A stretch of 64,000 nucleotides of DNA from Phoronis australis (GCA_002633005.1 NMRA01000335.1:336475-400474); one strand, 5' to 3'. Shown: positions 15,101 through 27,139, numbered from the stretch's first letter. Numbers and translations are program-made. The notes: generated from the sequence alone by a model not told the origin.

Positions 15101-18100
15101 TATGTTTTAATTCCTTTAAATTGTTAATAAACTAAACCGTTTTGATAGGAACGCCGCGAATACATGCCACCAAGACTGTTTCACTGTTCGAACGCTAGTG
15201 GTCGCTTCGAAGTGGAAGAAATAGTCGATTTTGACCAAGAGGACCTGATTGAGGATGACGTCATGCTCTTGGACACGGATGACGAGGTGTGGTTTTCTTC
15301 GAACTAAAGAATTCTGATCCCTGTTGGGGTAAATTCGTCCAAACTTGGTTCAAATTTGCGTTTTAACTAGCTAGTGGGAATGAAATGTTTCTGGCTGTCA
15401 GACGACTTTTCCAATACTTTTACCAATTAGTTTGGGATTTTGTTTTGCTAAAATAGTAGCGTTTCCGAATTGCACGTTTGCATCTGCTTACGTTTTTACA
15501 GTCAAAATATATTCTAGGAGTACTTCGCTGGTCATTTTATGGTGCAAGTAAATCAAAAATTCAAATTCGGCGAAACTACCGAATACCGTAAATGCTCTTA
15601 TCTAGGCTCAGGCACTGATACATGTACACATGTCGCGAAGGTGCGATTATATCTGGAAATAGGCGCATGCGCCTATATGCGAAGCAGGAACAAATTTTCA
15701 AAATATAATATGGCTAGAACTTGACTTGTGTGCTACACAATGGTAAGCCTTGGCCTATTTTTAATTACTGATTAATGAAAAGTATAAGGTGTACAAAATT
15801 CACTTGTTTAAATACGTGAGATTTCTGCATTCGCCTGTAAGTGAAGCTTAGGCGCATGCGCTAAAATGTGAAACACTTGAAAAAACATTATTTCAAGTAT
15901 AGGTGAATGTGTCTAAAGCGGGACTTCAATTATTAGTCGAATCGAAGCACTGCCTAACGATTACACAGGCTTGGACAACAGATCCTTCTGAGCATGTTGC
16001 AAAGAAACACCTCATCTACAAAAACTCTGTTTATCGATGTTACTGATATTGAAACTAGTTTGTGATAATGACTATCGTGTTATGCATTGCAGGTCTTCGT
16101 TTGGATCGGTAATGGAGCTAACGCAGTTGAAAAGAAGGAAGCCTTGACTACCGCTATGGTAAGTTCCAGCAACTGGCTGGGATAGCAAACGTTTTGTGAG
16201 TTTAGAATTGAAAAAAATTGAAAGTCTAAAATTACAACACACAGCTATGTTCCCCTGTCTGTATTTCACGGACGAATAGTTTGAATTTATCATCAAACAG
16301 ACCCCAAACTTCCGCGACCGACCTTGGTCAAATTGGCCTAGGCTACGGTACGGTACGTTGCAATACCTAAAATCATTGAAACAGCGAATTAAAATAACAC
16401 GTTTGTTCAATAACTCGATGTATTTGAAAACGTTTTACATAGAATTTTGATGATTTATTAGTATACAACGATGAATTCAATCGATAAGCTGGTACCAGTA
16501 AGCGTGTTGTGAGCTGCTGAACAGACTGCATTCGAACCTCTGACGTCATTGGTTAATTTCAACTACTCCGTCTGCCGTCAAGGGCCAAGAAAAAGAGCTG
16601 TACTTGCTGTCATCGAGTGAAATTGCTCGATCTAAATTGATACAAACTAGGTTTTTTGGGTGGTATTCTCCTTTAATTTGCTTGATGGAAGTCAGTGATG
16701 GACTAATCGCTGTTCGGTATCAGTTCTGCACCTGCAGCAGGTCCGTAGGAAAGGCATTTGTTTATTATTGGCGGCCACAAGCAAATTCGATTTCGGAGCA
16801 AATTTTGCCGCCTCTAGGTCGCCACAGTTTTCGCCGCCTCGTCGTCTCAAATTTCCAAATCCCCTTATCACTGTCACTTTCACCTCCGCCGGTTGTCGCC
16901 AATTCTGTACCGTCCGGTCGCCACAGACGTAACTGGACTTGGCTGTTCGGAGGAAAAACAATACAGAGTTGCGGGTTTCATTAAACGACGCCATAATTCT
17001 CCGAAACATCAATTTCTCAAAGGGATGAACATCGGCAAAAGTCACTAAGTTCAAGTTGTTATCTGAGGGTTAGATAACAGATGTTTTCCAGAATTTCAAC
17101 TGTCATCAAAACTCATTGAAGAATCATTTGCTTCAAAGACAAGGTTACAAACGTAATGCAAGGATACTACTACTGTAGGCTAATGTAAGGATATTGCAAC
17201 TTAATCAAAGCAGTTTTAACTTAGTGTTTTTCAGTTGAAAATTATTGACATTTATGCTAGGCGAGATAATTAAATGATTTCCGTTACCGAACATGTTCTT
17301 TGGTTTTCTTCCAAACATACAATATTCAGGCATGCTTAAATTAATTATCTATATATTTGTTCATTTTATCTAATTAAAAATATGCCTGAAAGATTGAAAT
17401 GAATTTTTTGAAAAAATCAGTCACTGAACTGGTCAGTTTTACCAGTTAATATTACACAAAGTCTTATTGGCAGTTAGGAAATCCGATGTCAAACCAAGTC
17501 GCGTAAAATTTTTCGGACAACGCGTGTTCCTGTATTACCAGCGAATTATGTGTCTAAACAAAAGACACCTGTTGGCGCTTATAAGCGAAACTTCGCGCAT
17601 ATACGCGAAACACTTGAGAAAACATTTTTCCTTTGAAAAAATAATTAATTCGGATATAAGCGTAGAGGCCTAAATAGTGCATATAGCATAATCGTGGTAA
17701 ATTGTTAATTGATGAATTATGTGCGTTTATTAGGGTGTGTCGGACAATCGTTAAAGTAACGAAAGTATGCCAACTAAGGGCAAGATGCGCTGTCAATTGC
17801 TCGACTTCGTAAAATTTCAGCAACCTTCCGTTTTTGTTTTAGGAGTATATAAGGGCTGATCCTCGGGGTAGAAGTGTTGATTCGACGTCATTCATACAAA
17901 TCAAACAAGGTCACGAGCCCCTAAACTTTACAACCCATTTCCATGCTTGGGACCTTGACAAATGGAGTGTAAGTATACGGCAGCTTTCAATATACGAATT
18001 TGATGCTCGTCATTCAGTGCTTCCGTGTGCCAGTAATCGTTCTGAGCCACAGTCCAGCATTCTGAAAAGATTATTGGGAACCTGTCGAAAGAATTTTTCA

Positions 18101-20282
18101 TTTCGCCGTTGGCGTTGCCTTGACAGACGATCAGACCGCCATCATCAACGCTGCAATTATTGTCACTGTGGTCAGTCTGATATCAACGGTATCATCTTTG
18201 CAGCCATTTACTGCAAAAATAATACCAGCCGCCCTGTCAGCTGAGGCACTAGTATGACTACACCATAGACTATAATCTATGGACTACACCGACATAAGAA
18301 GTTCCGTCATCTTGGCCGCTATTATAGCGTTCTAAAACCATGAGTACTGACAGCTTGGCCGTCTGTGTACCAACAACGACACTAGGAGCGCTTTCATCTT
18401 GATCGCTACTGTAGCAACTCTAACATCAGCAGGCGATGTCAACTGCTAGAGTACCGCAGAACGCCGACTGCGGAGCAGACAGCTATCATATTCGTAGACA
18501 TTCGTCCTGTATAGACTATCGTTGTTGGTAAATTTTTTGTCTCCGTTAAAACGACACTTCCTCACGGGTTTATTTATGCCCATGGCTATTAATTACTTGA
18601 TGTGAACAAAAGTTGTTTTGGGTCAAATCAAATGGGCAGACTTTCTTTGGGATCACATCTCCCTGGTGGCCATCAGTTGCCACTCACATGCAATAACTGC
18701 TTCGAATTCAAAAAGAATGTTGCCAGTTAATAGCGGTCGTCAACGATTTATTTCATCTTTGGTATATTTTTCAAAAACGCAAATTCGAGTCACTATTCAA
18801 ATCAACACAAAAATCAAATAAATTTATTTATGTTTTAAGGCCGGAAAAACTTATGAAGAAATCAAACGAGAGTTGGGCGAAGAGAACGCTGGTGTGACGT
18901 CAGCCACTGCGGTAAGTGTCGTAGGCAAATTTGGGGACGGCCCGCTCCCCTAAGTACACGACCATAAAGTAACAAAAACACCGCTGCGGATCCTAGACCA
19001 AACAGTGGAGATGGACATGGTCTGGATGAGACCAGACGTCCTAGTGATATAACACAATAGGACGGTTCTACTTGTTACTGTTGTCTACTGAATCGCCTGC
19101 GGTTATAGCTCTTGTTACCCAGTCGACAGCAAACTTTAATTTGGGTAATATTTTCTGTTGCATGCTTACCAAGCACATTTTGTTGAAACTTCTTATGAAT
19201 CATTTCTTTAAATGTAGACTTAAAATTGTGAATTAAATGTAATAGATGAACACTCAACTGTGTTTCTTTATTTTCCTTTTAGGAACTTGAAAAATACTAT
19301 CGATGGTACACTTACGAAGAATTGAGACGTCGACCACCGCCTGAAGGCGTTGACCCGAAAACGAAAGAGGTGCTTACGCTGTATTTGGAATGTCATTGTC
19401 AAATTCTGTCATGCGGTGGGAAATTATCTTCGAATTTACAAGAAACAATATGTCTATAGAGGAATGATACTTTGTCTACGGACAAGTCTTTGGGGGTACA
19501 TTTCCAGAAGACTACGGTCAGGAAATTTTTCAAAAATAAAGCTATGTTAGAGTGTTCTAAATCACTCTGATTGCCGGTGTAGAGTTAAAAGTTCAGCCGG
19601 TATAAAAATCAAGTAAAACTATGAGAATCTTGAGAGGCTCATACTCAATCCAAAGCCAACGAAGACATATAACGTTTATCAGAGTTTTCAAACCGACCAC
19701 CTTAATATTCTAATTTGCCTATAAGTTTTGACTATTTTCTTTCAGTTTTTCCCCAATTACACACTTGTCTTTCTCTTGGTGCAATTTCCGTAAGAATGTG
19801 CCACGTGCTGATTTAGATATGTGTCTGCTGTCTAGGGGTCCAGACTTCCTCCCTGTTCAGACCTTTTCTGATACGCGGCACCAGTATTTGCTCTGTCACT
19901 GCTACCAGGAGTGAGAGCAGGTTTCTTTTGACGAGACCAGTCTTGCAAGGTCACGTAACATCACACGAGTTAAAGGCAAGTGAGTCCTAGGCCTTATTAA
20001 TGACTAGCAAAATCGTAGCCAATAACTTGAAAACCAGCGAGACTGGAAAGTTAAAATTCACGGTGTCCATTCCTTCAGCCAAGGTCTGTCGCCACAACCG
20101 TGCTGTGAGTGTCTTGCGTTACAGTACGGTTAAATGTTCTGACTTCACTCTGTTTCTGTTTGTTTCAGCAATACCTGAGTAATGAGGAATTCGTCAAAGT
20201 ATTTGAAATAACTAAAGAGCAATTCAATTCTTTACCCAAATGGAAACAAGTGAACATGAAAAAAGCTAAATATCTCTTCTGA
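3194..20282 (+). CDS. Villin-like actin-bundling protein (gelsolin G2-G6 plus headpiece), 5' partial
   Basis: Twenty-one exons with GT-AG borders join in one frame (2,052 nt, 683 residues plus stop): 3194-3304, 4255-4321, 5170-5305, 6677-6755, 7606-7704, 7964-8120, 9385-9488, 10495-10623, 11748-11906, 12509-12637, 13405-13488, 13828-13886, 14046-14142, 14371-14397, 14514-14525, 15149-15286, 16093-16158, 17843-17968, 18840-18911, 19283-19369, 20169-20282. Visible domains: end of G2 (residues 1-60, [12 protein letters not shown]), G3 (100-215, DCFILEAG and [11 protein letters not shown]), G4 (252-350, [14 protein letters not shown] and [11 protein letters not shown]), G5 (355-470, SDDAFVIDA), G6 (488-593, [17 protein letters not shown]) and a C-terminal headpiece. 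Known villins have G1-G6 plus a headpiece of about 820 residues. They cap, sever and bundle F-actin in a Ca2+-dependent way. About 140 N-terminal residues are missing, probably lost to the poly-C block. No frameshift or stop was found in the exons. Villin is favoured over gelsolin, which has no headpiece. Advillin or supervillin-type relatives are less likely. Confidence 0.9.
7309..7366. repeat. G/C-rich transposon-end-like repeat (villin intron)
   Basis: The segment ends in CTAAATCCGCCACTG and contains GGGGTCATGGCCCCCTTGG. A related copy lies at 23917-24003. The reverse complement starts CAGTGGCGGATTTAG, a start typical of hAT-type terminal repeats. It is probably the decayed end of a DNA transposon. 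Confidence 0.45.
10091..10165 (+). repeat. tRNA-derived SINE-like segment in a villin intron
   Basis: The sequence resembles a decayed tRNA. An A-box-like stretch (GAGCTAATGATAAGAGCG) is followed by an anticodon-arm-like part (GGACTACAAACCGAAAGG) and a B-box-like GGTTCAAACTC at 10147-10157. The acceptor stem does not pair well, so I read it as a SINE head. About 100 bases downstream, CTTGCCAA and TTGGCAAG form a small hairpin that may belong to the same element. Confidence 0.5.
14371..14397 (+). CDS. 27-nt microexon of the villin gene (G5-G6 linker)
   Basis: Flanked by TACTGTGCAG and GTAAGA and phase 0 on both sides, it encodes FSGKRGKFG, a basic, glycine-rich insert. It lies between the end of G5 (..AESSK) and the start of G6 (ERREYMPP..). 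Its length is a multiple of three, so it can be kept or skipped without a frameshift. It was found by splice signals and frame only, so transcript support is needed. Confidence 0.55.
14514..14525 (+). CDS. 12-nt microexon of the villin gene (G5-G6 linker)
   Basis: GATGATAACGTG (DDNV) sits between a pyrimidine-rich acceptor (TACTTTTAG) and the donor GTATGT. It is phase 0 on both sides. It lies in the same linker as the 27-nt microexon and is also skippable. Four codons are too few for homology support, so this call rests on its position and splice signals. Confidence 0.4.
15661..15858. repeat. Paired GCGCATGCGC palindromes in a villin intron
   Basis: AGGCGCATGCGCCT at 15661-15674 is a perfect 14-bp palindrome. 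GGCGCATGCGC recurs near 15850. Sequence after the second copy (GAAACACTTGA.AAAACATT) recurs near 17608, so this is probably a small dispersed repeat family. Confidence 0.35.
19283..20282 (+). CDS. Villin headpiece (last two coding exons)
   Basis: Exons 19283-19369 and 20169-20282 encode the headpiece: [12 protein letters not shown], then [15 protein letters not shown] and [16 protein letters not shown] at the end of the protein. The hydrophobic-cap tryptophan (in PKWKQ) and the lysine cluster (KKAK) that known villin headpieces use to bind F-actin are present. The protein ends in LF, as in other villins. This places the stop TGA at 20280-20282 with confidence. Confidence 0.93.
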
Positions 20283-20737
20283 AGCGAGCTGGACGATCCA
20301 AGAACCTTGGTCTTCGTGTGCATCATTTTCCCAATGAAATTTTCGATTTACTTCCGGCACAGACTATGCACCCGCCTGCTTTAATTAATTAATTGGATTT
20401 AGCGAATAATATTTTCGACGCATAACTGACTTGGATGAATCGGTTACCTTTCACGCACTAAGTATTTAGAGGAAAAGGCATGACATCGTTTTGAAGAATC
20501 CTTGAAACGTCACTTCGGCATTCTTTGATCACGGACTTCCATAATCCGTACCAAGTTGCTGGGGACCTCCTGCTGACGCCATGATGTCCTATTACGGCGG
20601 GATATGCGCAAGTGAAAAGTTATTGTTTCCGGTTTCAACGCCGCAAGTAACGCGAGTGCGACAAGCTTTGTATCGTAATGTCTTTGAGTTGTCATAGTTA
20701 CTGTGCTTTAAAGATAGGTTACGGCAATATGTTAGAA

Positions 20738-20862
20738 AATAAAGATGCTTGTGTCGTCTGCTGAATTTCCAAGACATCTTTCAGTAAAGACACGCACGCT
20801 GTTGAATTGGGTCAACGGAAATTTTTTTGATTTATTGTATATTTCAACATTTGACGAATAAA
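20738..20862 (+). terminator. Probable polyadenylation signals of the villin gene
   Basis: AATAAA occurs at 20738-20743 and again at 20857-20862, about 455 and 575 bases after the villin stop codon. Both are at sensible distances for a 3' UTR. No transcript data are available to choose between them. Confidence 0.5.
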
Positions 20863-22493
20863 CTGTAGGCGATACCGCCAAATGAATGAGTGTGTTATTA
20901 TCCTGAAATTCTCAGTAATGACGAGGTCCTCTCTCCTTTTCTGTCAACAGTAAATAGGTTAATGTCATCCATCAAGGACACCATTCCAAAAGCGAAAGGT
21001 TCGCTCGGGGGGAGGGGTGGGATTGTAGAGTTAAGGTTTTCGTGTGCGGCATAACAAGTGGTTAACTTGGGGTCTTGAAAATATTGCGATTGCTACAAAT
21101 TTTTGGAAACGTGGCAAAATGATTTTCCATTGACGTTCAGCTTTGCAATACGTAAATTAAGTATCACGCGCGGAAATTACGTTTGGTTTCATCTAAGATG
21201 CTTTTCATCTAGTTGACTTCCACGTCAGGACTGAAAAAATCACTGTTTCAGACTGTTTTCAGGCTTCCAGGTAATCGTCATTTTCTGCTATGGAAACAAT
21301 GGAAATTAAAGTGACAGGGCCAGCAATCAACGTCAGTAGGTTAGACATCACAACTATGATAATATGCAATCGTCTCACCGCTATGCAGGTGCTTTTAGTA
21401 AGCTTATCTTGTCAAGTTCATTGCAAAATGGTCAGTGGTGGCTTAGCCGTGTCTGAATTGCACCAGACATGCACAGATTAGAGGCCATGATATCTTTAGG
21501 CCCATTGCGCAGTGACGAAACAATCGTGTCAACTACATTTTGTACAACAGTGAATACAGTAGTTGATTGGCACTTATACACAACTTCGGGACATATTTGG
21601 GCACTTATATGAGTAACAGTGGGTAAAGTCAAGACTCTGACGCGCGTTCTGCAGCGGACGCCGCAAGGTGTTTGATGGCGAACATTTCACATCATGGTGG
21701 GCTAGGCCTTCTCACTATATATGTATCGCAAGAAAGTGAATTTGTTCTGCGAAACTCGATTTATTCAGGATGTAATCCAGTTAATACGGGGGAGGGGGGG
21801 TACGTATCCTAAAATGTGCAATCGCTAAATTCTAGTGCTCTGGTTTGAAACTTAACAGGATATCAAACCCCCGCCCTCAGTGTTTTGATGATTTCTGTGA
21901 CACTTAGTTTTCCACCCGTATGCTAATTCATTGCTATAGCGTCAATCTTGCAATTGAAAACTTGTCCTCCCTAGTATGTCACAATATTGGTATATTATGG
22001 TCCAATTGATGTTATCGTGTAATTCGCTAAAAGCGAAAGGTCACGCTTGCCCGGTGTTACACGTACCGAACAGACTTTGCAAGGAGTTAAGTTCAAATTC
22101 TCCTCCAAACTGGAGAGCTGTCGAGTCGAGGATAGGAAAGTTGTTTTTAGTATTTATTCAGTATATAGCAGGTCATAAGCCGGTTTGATACTCAGAGACT
22201 GACTGAATGAACTCAGGCGTGGCTAATAAAGTGCAGGTGACAATTAATCTTCTCACAATGATCAGGCAAATTTAGTTGCATTGTGAAACAGTGGGTTGAG
22301 TTCATTGGAAAATTGTCCGTAAAACAGCTCTGCAGTCCGCTTTGTTGCTAACTGAACGACAGGTTGTCTGGTATATTACGTAATGATCGGTTGGCGCCCT
22401 CCCGGCCGGGGAGTGGCGGCGGTATACTCGACCACACTGATGAGTGTCGGAAAGCGTGCACTGAGTTATGAGCAACGCTCAGTCTCATGAGCT

Positions 22494-23022
22494 ACATTAC
22501 CGCGTTTTCCCGTTGCTCCGAACTTGTTAGATTCTATAGCCCAACAACAAGTTGGGAAGATGACCCCTAAGTAGCCAATATCTTACACGACTGATTCTGG
22601 CATGGTTGGAGGGCCAGCTTGAGTGTTCGATAATTGCTCTAATCTTCAATAAGATTGTATCTAGCCTGACTGGGCTGTGCTGTTAAACATAAAAAATAAG
22701 TTATAACATATTTGAACATAAATTAATAGCATTTCTGAAATCCTCGTCAAATTGCGATCATGTAGTTTTTGAATCGCCAAAATCGCCCAACTGCAACCGA
22801 AGTTACGATAATCTATTTATTCGGTATGTACCAATTCAATCTGGGTTTGACGGTGTACACACGTGGTCTGTAATAAGCCTGGTAGATAATTGGCTTGCCT
22901 GTTGTCATAACAGACAAAAGACTGCGCTTAATTGGCAGTTAACAAAGAAGCTAGCTGTTATCACAAGCTCAGAACAGCAACTCCTTTCGTCTGGTAAAGT
23001 CTGCGGGAAAACGCTGTCATGA
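22494..23022 (+). mobile_element. MITE family 1, copy 1 (about 529 bp)
   Basis: It begins with ACATTACCGCGTTTTCCCG and ends with the inverted GCGGGAAAACGCTGTCATGA. The interior matches, in reverse, the copy at 40883-41410 (shared GTTCGATAATTGCTC, AACAACAAGTTGGGAAGATGA and GGTAGATAAT). No transposase is present. The length agrees with the inverted copy to within one base. Confidence 0.75.
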
Positions 23023-23357
23023 TGCAGTGTCATGATGTTCCCATGCAGCCGTGAAAGCTCGCATTCCTTGCACTGAGTTGAAGTGAATACCGTGGGGCCC
23101 CAAAGCAGGCCGCCTGTGAACTTATGGCGGCGGGCCCGAGCCGCCCTCAATCGGACATAGATCAGTCAGTGCTTGGCAAACTGCCGCTCCAGCAATAATT
23201 GGGCCGCGCTGCATCACTGAGGGGATTATTAGCTCGGGCCCGAAAACCAGTCATAATTTGCCACTGCTAACTCTGCATTCAACTTTACTTTGTCAGTGGT
23301 GGCCCCACTCGCCTCAGTCGCCTGTTCAGATTAAAGTTTTACCAGTGGCCGGGGCTG

Positions 23358-23584
23358 CAGAGGCGGATCTACATGAGGTCCCCCCTCGGAACAGGATCAA
23401 AAATAAAAATTAAAACAAATCCCCAGAAAAACGAAATTAGCTACTAAAAACCACAACAAAAATCTTACACGGGAGCAGGGAAATCAGACGGTCCCGACCT
23501 TCCTTCCCCTCGCCGGCGCTATGCGAATTGGATTCATTCGGTCGAATCCTAACCCCCCTTATTGAAAACGTAGATCTGCCACTG
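23358..23584. mobile_element. Small hAT-like MITE (about 227 bp)
   Basis: The left end CAGAGGCGGATCTAC and the right end GTAGATCTGCCACTG are inverted repeats with 13 of 15 matches. The CAG.GGC start is typical of hAT termini. No clear 8-bp target duplication is seen, so the assignment is tentative. Confidence 0.5.
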
Positions 23585-23916
23585 GGCTTTGTAATTGGTT
23601 AGAGAAGTCAGCGAAAAGCAATTTCAGTTGTTATAACGGCCTCGAGACTGCCGGGCGGGGACCGAAAATCTGGTGTGTGTTCATGCATGTGGCGGAGGCC
23701 ACTGAGAATTTCGGCAGATGCGCGTGCCTAGCCTAAAATATAGGGATGCAGGGGTCTCGAATTTTTGTGTTTGCGGACCTTTTGACTAAAAAAAAACGGT
23801 AAACGGGGTTTGTTCAAGGCCTATGCATTGTTCATTCACCCCCGAAGTCCCCTGGTTGCGCGGCATCGGCGCCATGTCAGTGCTAGTCAGCAATTCCCAC
23901 CCGTACTCCCAAATGG

Positions 23917-24003
23917 AATCTGGTAGAATTTTAGGCGGGGGCATGGCCCCCTTGTACCACCCCTCACCACCCCCCACCCCCACACCCCTAAATCCGCTAT
24001 ACC
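23917..24003. repeat. Second copy of the G/C-rich transposon-end repeat
   Basis: AATCTGGTAGAATTTTAGG, GGGGCATGGCCCCCTTG and CTAAATCCGC match the copy at 7309-7366. This copy is expanded by a C/A-rich stretch in the middle. Confidence 0.45.
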
Positions 24004-25429
24004 GGTGTTCAGTCGGCTAGGCCAGTTTGACTTGGCCTTCACTGAACAATGAATCCCATGAGTCACTGGGGCTATTAAATACTTGTAGTCTGTGGTGGGG
24101 CCAAAGGTAACTATAAAATCTTTGGTGGGCCCGACTCTAGAGGGCAATGAGCTATATTCATAGACTAGCTAGAGGGCACGTGGAAAGAACAATGCTACTG
24201 GTGTCCTCTTTTTCTTTTGACTTGGTTTTAATGTTTCGGGAAACTAATCCGCTAGATGGCAGGCTAGACAGTGGTGGAAGAGGGGAATCCCCAAGAACTG
24301 AAGGATGGGCTAGATTTCCGGTGACTCATCATTGGCATGCTTGTTTGACGGTTTTCAAAAAGCCGATACTCTAGTAATAACCAAGAACTGAGAGTCTAAA
24401 AATTGATGCGCTGCAGGCAGAGCCAAACAACTTATTAAGTGTTGCGAATAGATGAGATAAATTGTAGCCTACCATCTCAGACGGCATCTCTCACATGGAT
24501 CATTTGGCATATCGGAGTGCCTCGTGCCGAGTAGTCATGTCTGGGCGTGATTCGGTCGGAGATTGACGATGATTGAGCGGGTCCATGGCTTATCGATGTC
24601 CTTGCCGTGACGGGACAGACCCAGTGTCAGCGAAGGTTCACCGTTTCTCGGGGTATTTTCATTGTCATGATTCTCTGCACGCTGCTTCCTCGACTGTATC
24701 ATCCTGTGTCTGGTTTGCTCTTTGAAGAACATTAAACACCGAGATTTTAATTAGATTTGCCAGACATGTCACTTCGTCAGTATTGCTAAAACAACTTATT
24801 ACTTAGGCAACAGGTAGCCCCTCGGTTGGTTGGTCAGTTTGCTGGTCGGCATTCAAGGCGATGCAATTGCTTACTTCATTACTCTGAACTAAAGCAACAG
24901 AGTGAGAGGTGATGAGTGAACTTTCAGCTTTTGACTTCTACTTCTAGGTTGACTGGTTGTTTTGACACTGAGAGGAGGTGAACAGGGTGCAGCTAGCTGA
25001 CAAAGGACACTACAAATTCCGAATTCCTTGTTCTCTGGTCTGGACTGAAAAATATTAATTATTAACAACATTTCCCATTTTAAGCTGACAAAGTTAATAT
25101 TCTCTTTACGCACATGGTGTATTGGAAAAGGCAACTATGTAGCCATTTGGCTGGCTACGCGGCGATGTAATTACGTAGTATTAAATGCTGTTTTGTGCCT
25201 GATCAGTCAATGTCCACAGTGGATCTTCACTCCTGGAACAATTATGTCTTTAAAGTTTCCTTGCGATATCTTGGTAGGTCCTCCCGTCTGCACTGCCTCT
25301 TGATATGAGGTCATGAGGTTTGGCTACTAAGTATCTGCTGTTCAAAGTTAGTCTATCATCAACTACTGGTATTTTTGTCTCTATCTTGCATCCTCCTTTT
25401 CTCCTTGAGCGGCCAAGAATTTAGCAGCA

Positions 25430-27139
25430 ATGTCAACCAGTATTGCCAACAGGATAAAGTGGCAGAAGGCTGTCCGCTATAGTGACTTGCACACTTTGAG
25501 GAAGATGTTAAGGAACAACTTTGACGTCAATGCTAAGTTTGAAAAGGGGCGCACAAGTTTAATGACTGCAGTCATGCTTGGCAATGTTGCGGTTGTCAAA
25601 CTGTTCGTGTGGACATCTTCTACTGGGAAGCAAAGGTGTTTACTCGACTCACAGGACGATGATCAGCGAACTGCTCTGATGTATGCGTGCGAGTCAAACA
25701 ATTTGGAAATCATGGCTCTTTTGTTGAAGAATGGGGCTAATGTGCATTTGACTGATAAAAGCAATGAAAATGCTTTAGTCGCAGCAGTTCGTAGGGGCAG
25801 TCTGTCCGCTGTGAAACTCGCCATTAAGGCGGGCTGTCGTTTAGACATTGTATCTGCCAAGAGTGGCATGTGCCCTCTTGCTGTGGCTATTATTTGCGGT
25901 GAAACTGAGATCTGCTTGGAGCTCATTAAATCTAAGTGTTACATCAACCAGCAGGATTGCCATGGTCATACTCCTTTGATGCTATGTGCCATGAACTCTA
26001 ACTATCCGGTCTTTGATGCTTTAATAGCTGCTGGCTGTGATGTAAATACGCTGTGTCCCCATAATGGCTACAATGCACTACATATTGCTATCAAGTATGA
26101 TTTGACTAAATTTGCTTTGCGGCTCATTGGTGTCGCTACAAAGAAGACACATTGTCCAGAAGTTAACAACATGACCTGCTATGATATGCCCACTCTTGAC
26201 GGGCAAGGTTTGACACCCTTAATGCTTGCTTGTGCTTTACCTGACACTACAATATTTGAAGCTCTGCTCAAGGCTGGAGCTGATGTTTGCAAGACAGCTC
26301 TCGATGGAAAGTCTCTTCTTGATTTAGTAGTGCAAATGAGAAATCTAAACAAGCTCAAGATTCTGTTTCGTTTGGCCATGCAACCGATTTTTGTTGACTC
26401 CAGCGCATTACTTTCATCCTACTCTTTATATCTGAACTGTGGGGATTACACGATGGTTCGGGAGTTGGTCATTAGAGGCCGGCGAGTGACTGGTTGTGAA
26501 GACGTATGTAATTTTGCTCCTTATGCTTGTAAAAACTACAGGTCCTGTACAAATTTGCTGCACATGGCTGTAGAGAGAAATGACATAGAATTTGTGACGG
26601 CCATTTTGAAAGCCACAGATAGTGTCAATTTGGAATCGGTATGCTTGTACAACCACCAATCTCCATTGATGATTGCATGCAGTAATGGTTTCTCTGCATT
26701 GGTCAAGCTCTTGGTTGATGCGGGAGTGAATGTAAACACCATTGTTCAACACGATGGTAGTAGTTTGTCTCCAATTCACTACGCAGCTGCACACGGGGAT
26801 GTACAATCTGTCCAAGCGCTCGTTGAGGCCGGAGCGAGTGTCACGAAGGCGAGGTACGAATGCGTGAATGGCTGGACTTTGCTGCATTTTGCCGCCAGAT
26901 ACGGTCACACTGGCCTGACCAGTTTCATAGTCAATCAATTGGATTGCAACCTTAATGCATGCGACCAAATCGGTGATACCCCATTAGACCTGTCTCTGAA
27001 TTATCTGCATGGTGGCGTTACAAGCATTTTGGTGGATGCAGGAGCGAGACATGTTGGTATGTATAAAAGGCCAAAGAAAATAGAGAAACAGTCACTTACA
27101 CGGGTCCCGGATTTTGAGAACCAGTTTGATGCCTTTTGA
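25430..27139 (+). CDS. Ankyrin-repeat protein; probable N-terminal exon of an ankyrin-caspase fusion
   Basis: An uninterrupted 569-codon ORF is made almost wholly of about 14 ankyrin repeats, several diverged. Clear ones include TALMYACESNNLEIMALLL, TPLMLACALPDTTIFEALLK, SPLMIACSNGFSALVKLLV and SPIHYAAAHGDVQSVQALVE. There is no signal peptide, membrane segment or SOCS box. The last repeat ends ILVDAGARHV (about residue 542), and at that point the DNA reads G|GTATGT (donor at 27057), a strong phase-1 splice donor. If it is used, the 26 residues after G543 (MYKRPKK...) are skipped and the frame continues into the caspase exons from 30069. If it is not used, the protein ends at 27139. Ankyrin arrays bind partner proteins; the partner here is unknown. 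The ORF is certain, the splice is inferred. Confidence 0.85.
   Translation: MSTSIANRIKWQKAVRYSDLHTLRKMLRNNFDVNAKFEKGRTSLMTAVMLGNVAVVKLFVWTSSTGKQRCLLDSQDDDQRTALMYACESNNLEIMALLLKNGANVHLTDKSNENALVAAVRRGSLSAVKLAIKAGCRLDIVSAKSGMCPLAVAIICGETEICLELIKSKCYINQQDCHGHTPLMLCAMNSNYPVFDALIAAGCDVNTLCPHNGYNALHIAIKYDLTKFALRLIGVATKKTHCPEVNNMTCYDMPTLDGQGLTPLMLACALPDTTIFEALLKAGADVCKTALDGKSLLDLVVQMRNLNKLKILFRLAMQPIFVDSSALLSSYSLYLNCGDYTMVRELVIRGRRVTGCEDVCNFAPYACKNYRSCTNLLHMAVERNDIEFVTAILKATDSVNLESVCLYNHQSPLMIACSNGFSALVKLLVDAGVNVNTIVQHDGSSLSPIHYAAAHGDVQSVQALVEAGASVTKARYECVNGWTLLHFAARYGHTGLTSFIVNQLDCNLNACDQIGDTPLDLSLNYLHGGVTSILVDAGARHVGMYKRPKKIEKQSLTRVPDFENQFDAF
27056..27062 (+). promoter_or_regulatory. Phase-1 splice donor at the end of the last ankyrin repeat
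   Basis: The exon base G at 27056 is followed by GTATGT. The phase (one base of the codon) equals the phase needed at the acceptor TTTTCAG|GT before 30069. Joining them gives an open reading frame through six caspase exons to TAA at 40865, 2,754 nt in total, which is divisible by three. Confidence 0.6.

Larger units (their letters stand above)
20283..25429. other. Intergenic region between villin and the ankyrin ORF
   Basis: It holds the villin 3' UTR, a full-length MITE (22494-23022), a small hAT-like MITE (23358-23584) and a G/C-rich repeat (23917-24003). I found no further gene. Just before the ankyrin ATG a pyrimidine-rich stretch (about 25378-25410) and a TTTAG at 25420-25424 could be a 5' UTR acceptor. 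Confidence 0.5.
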
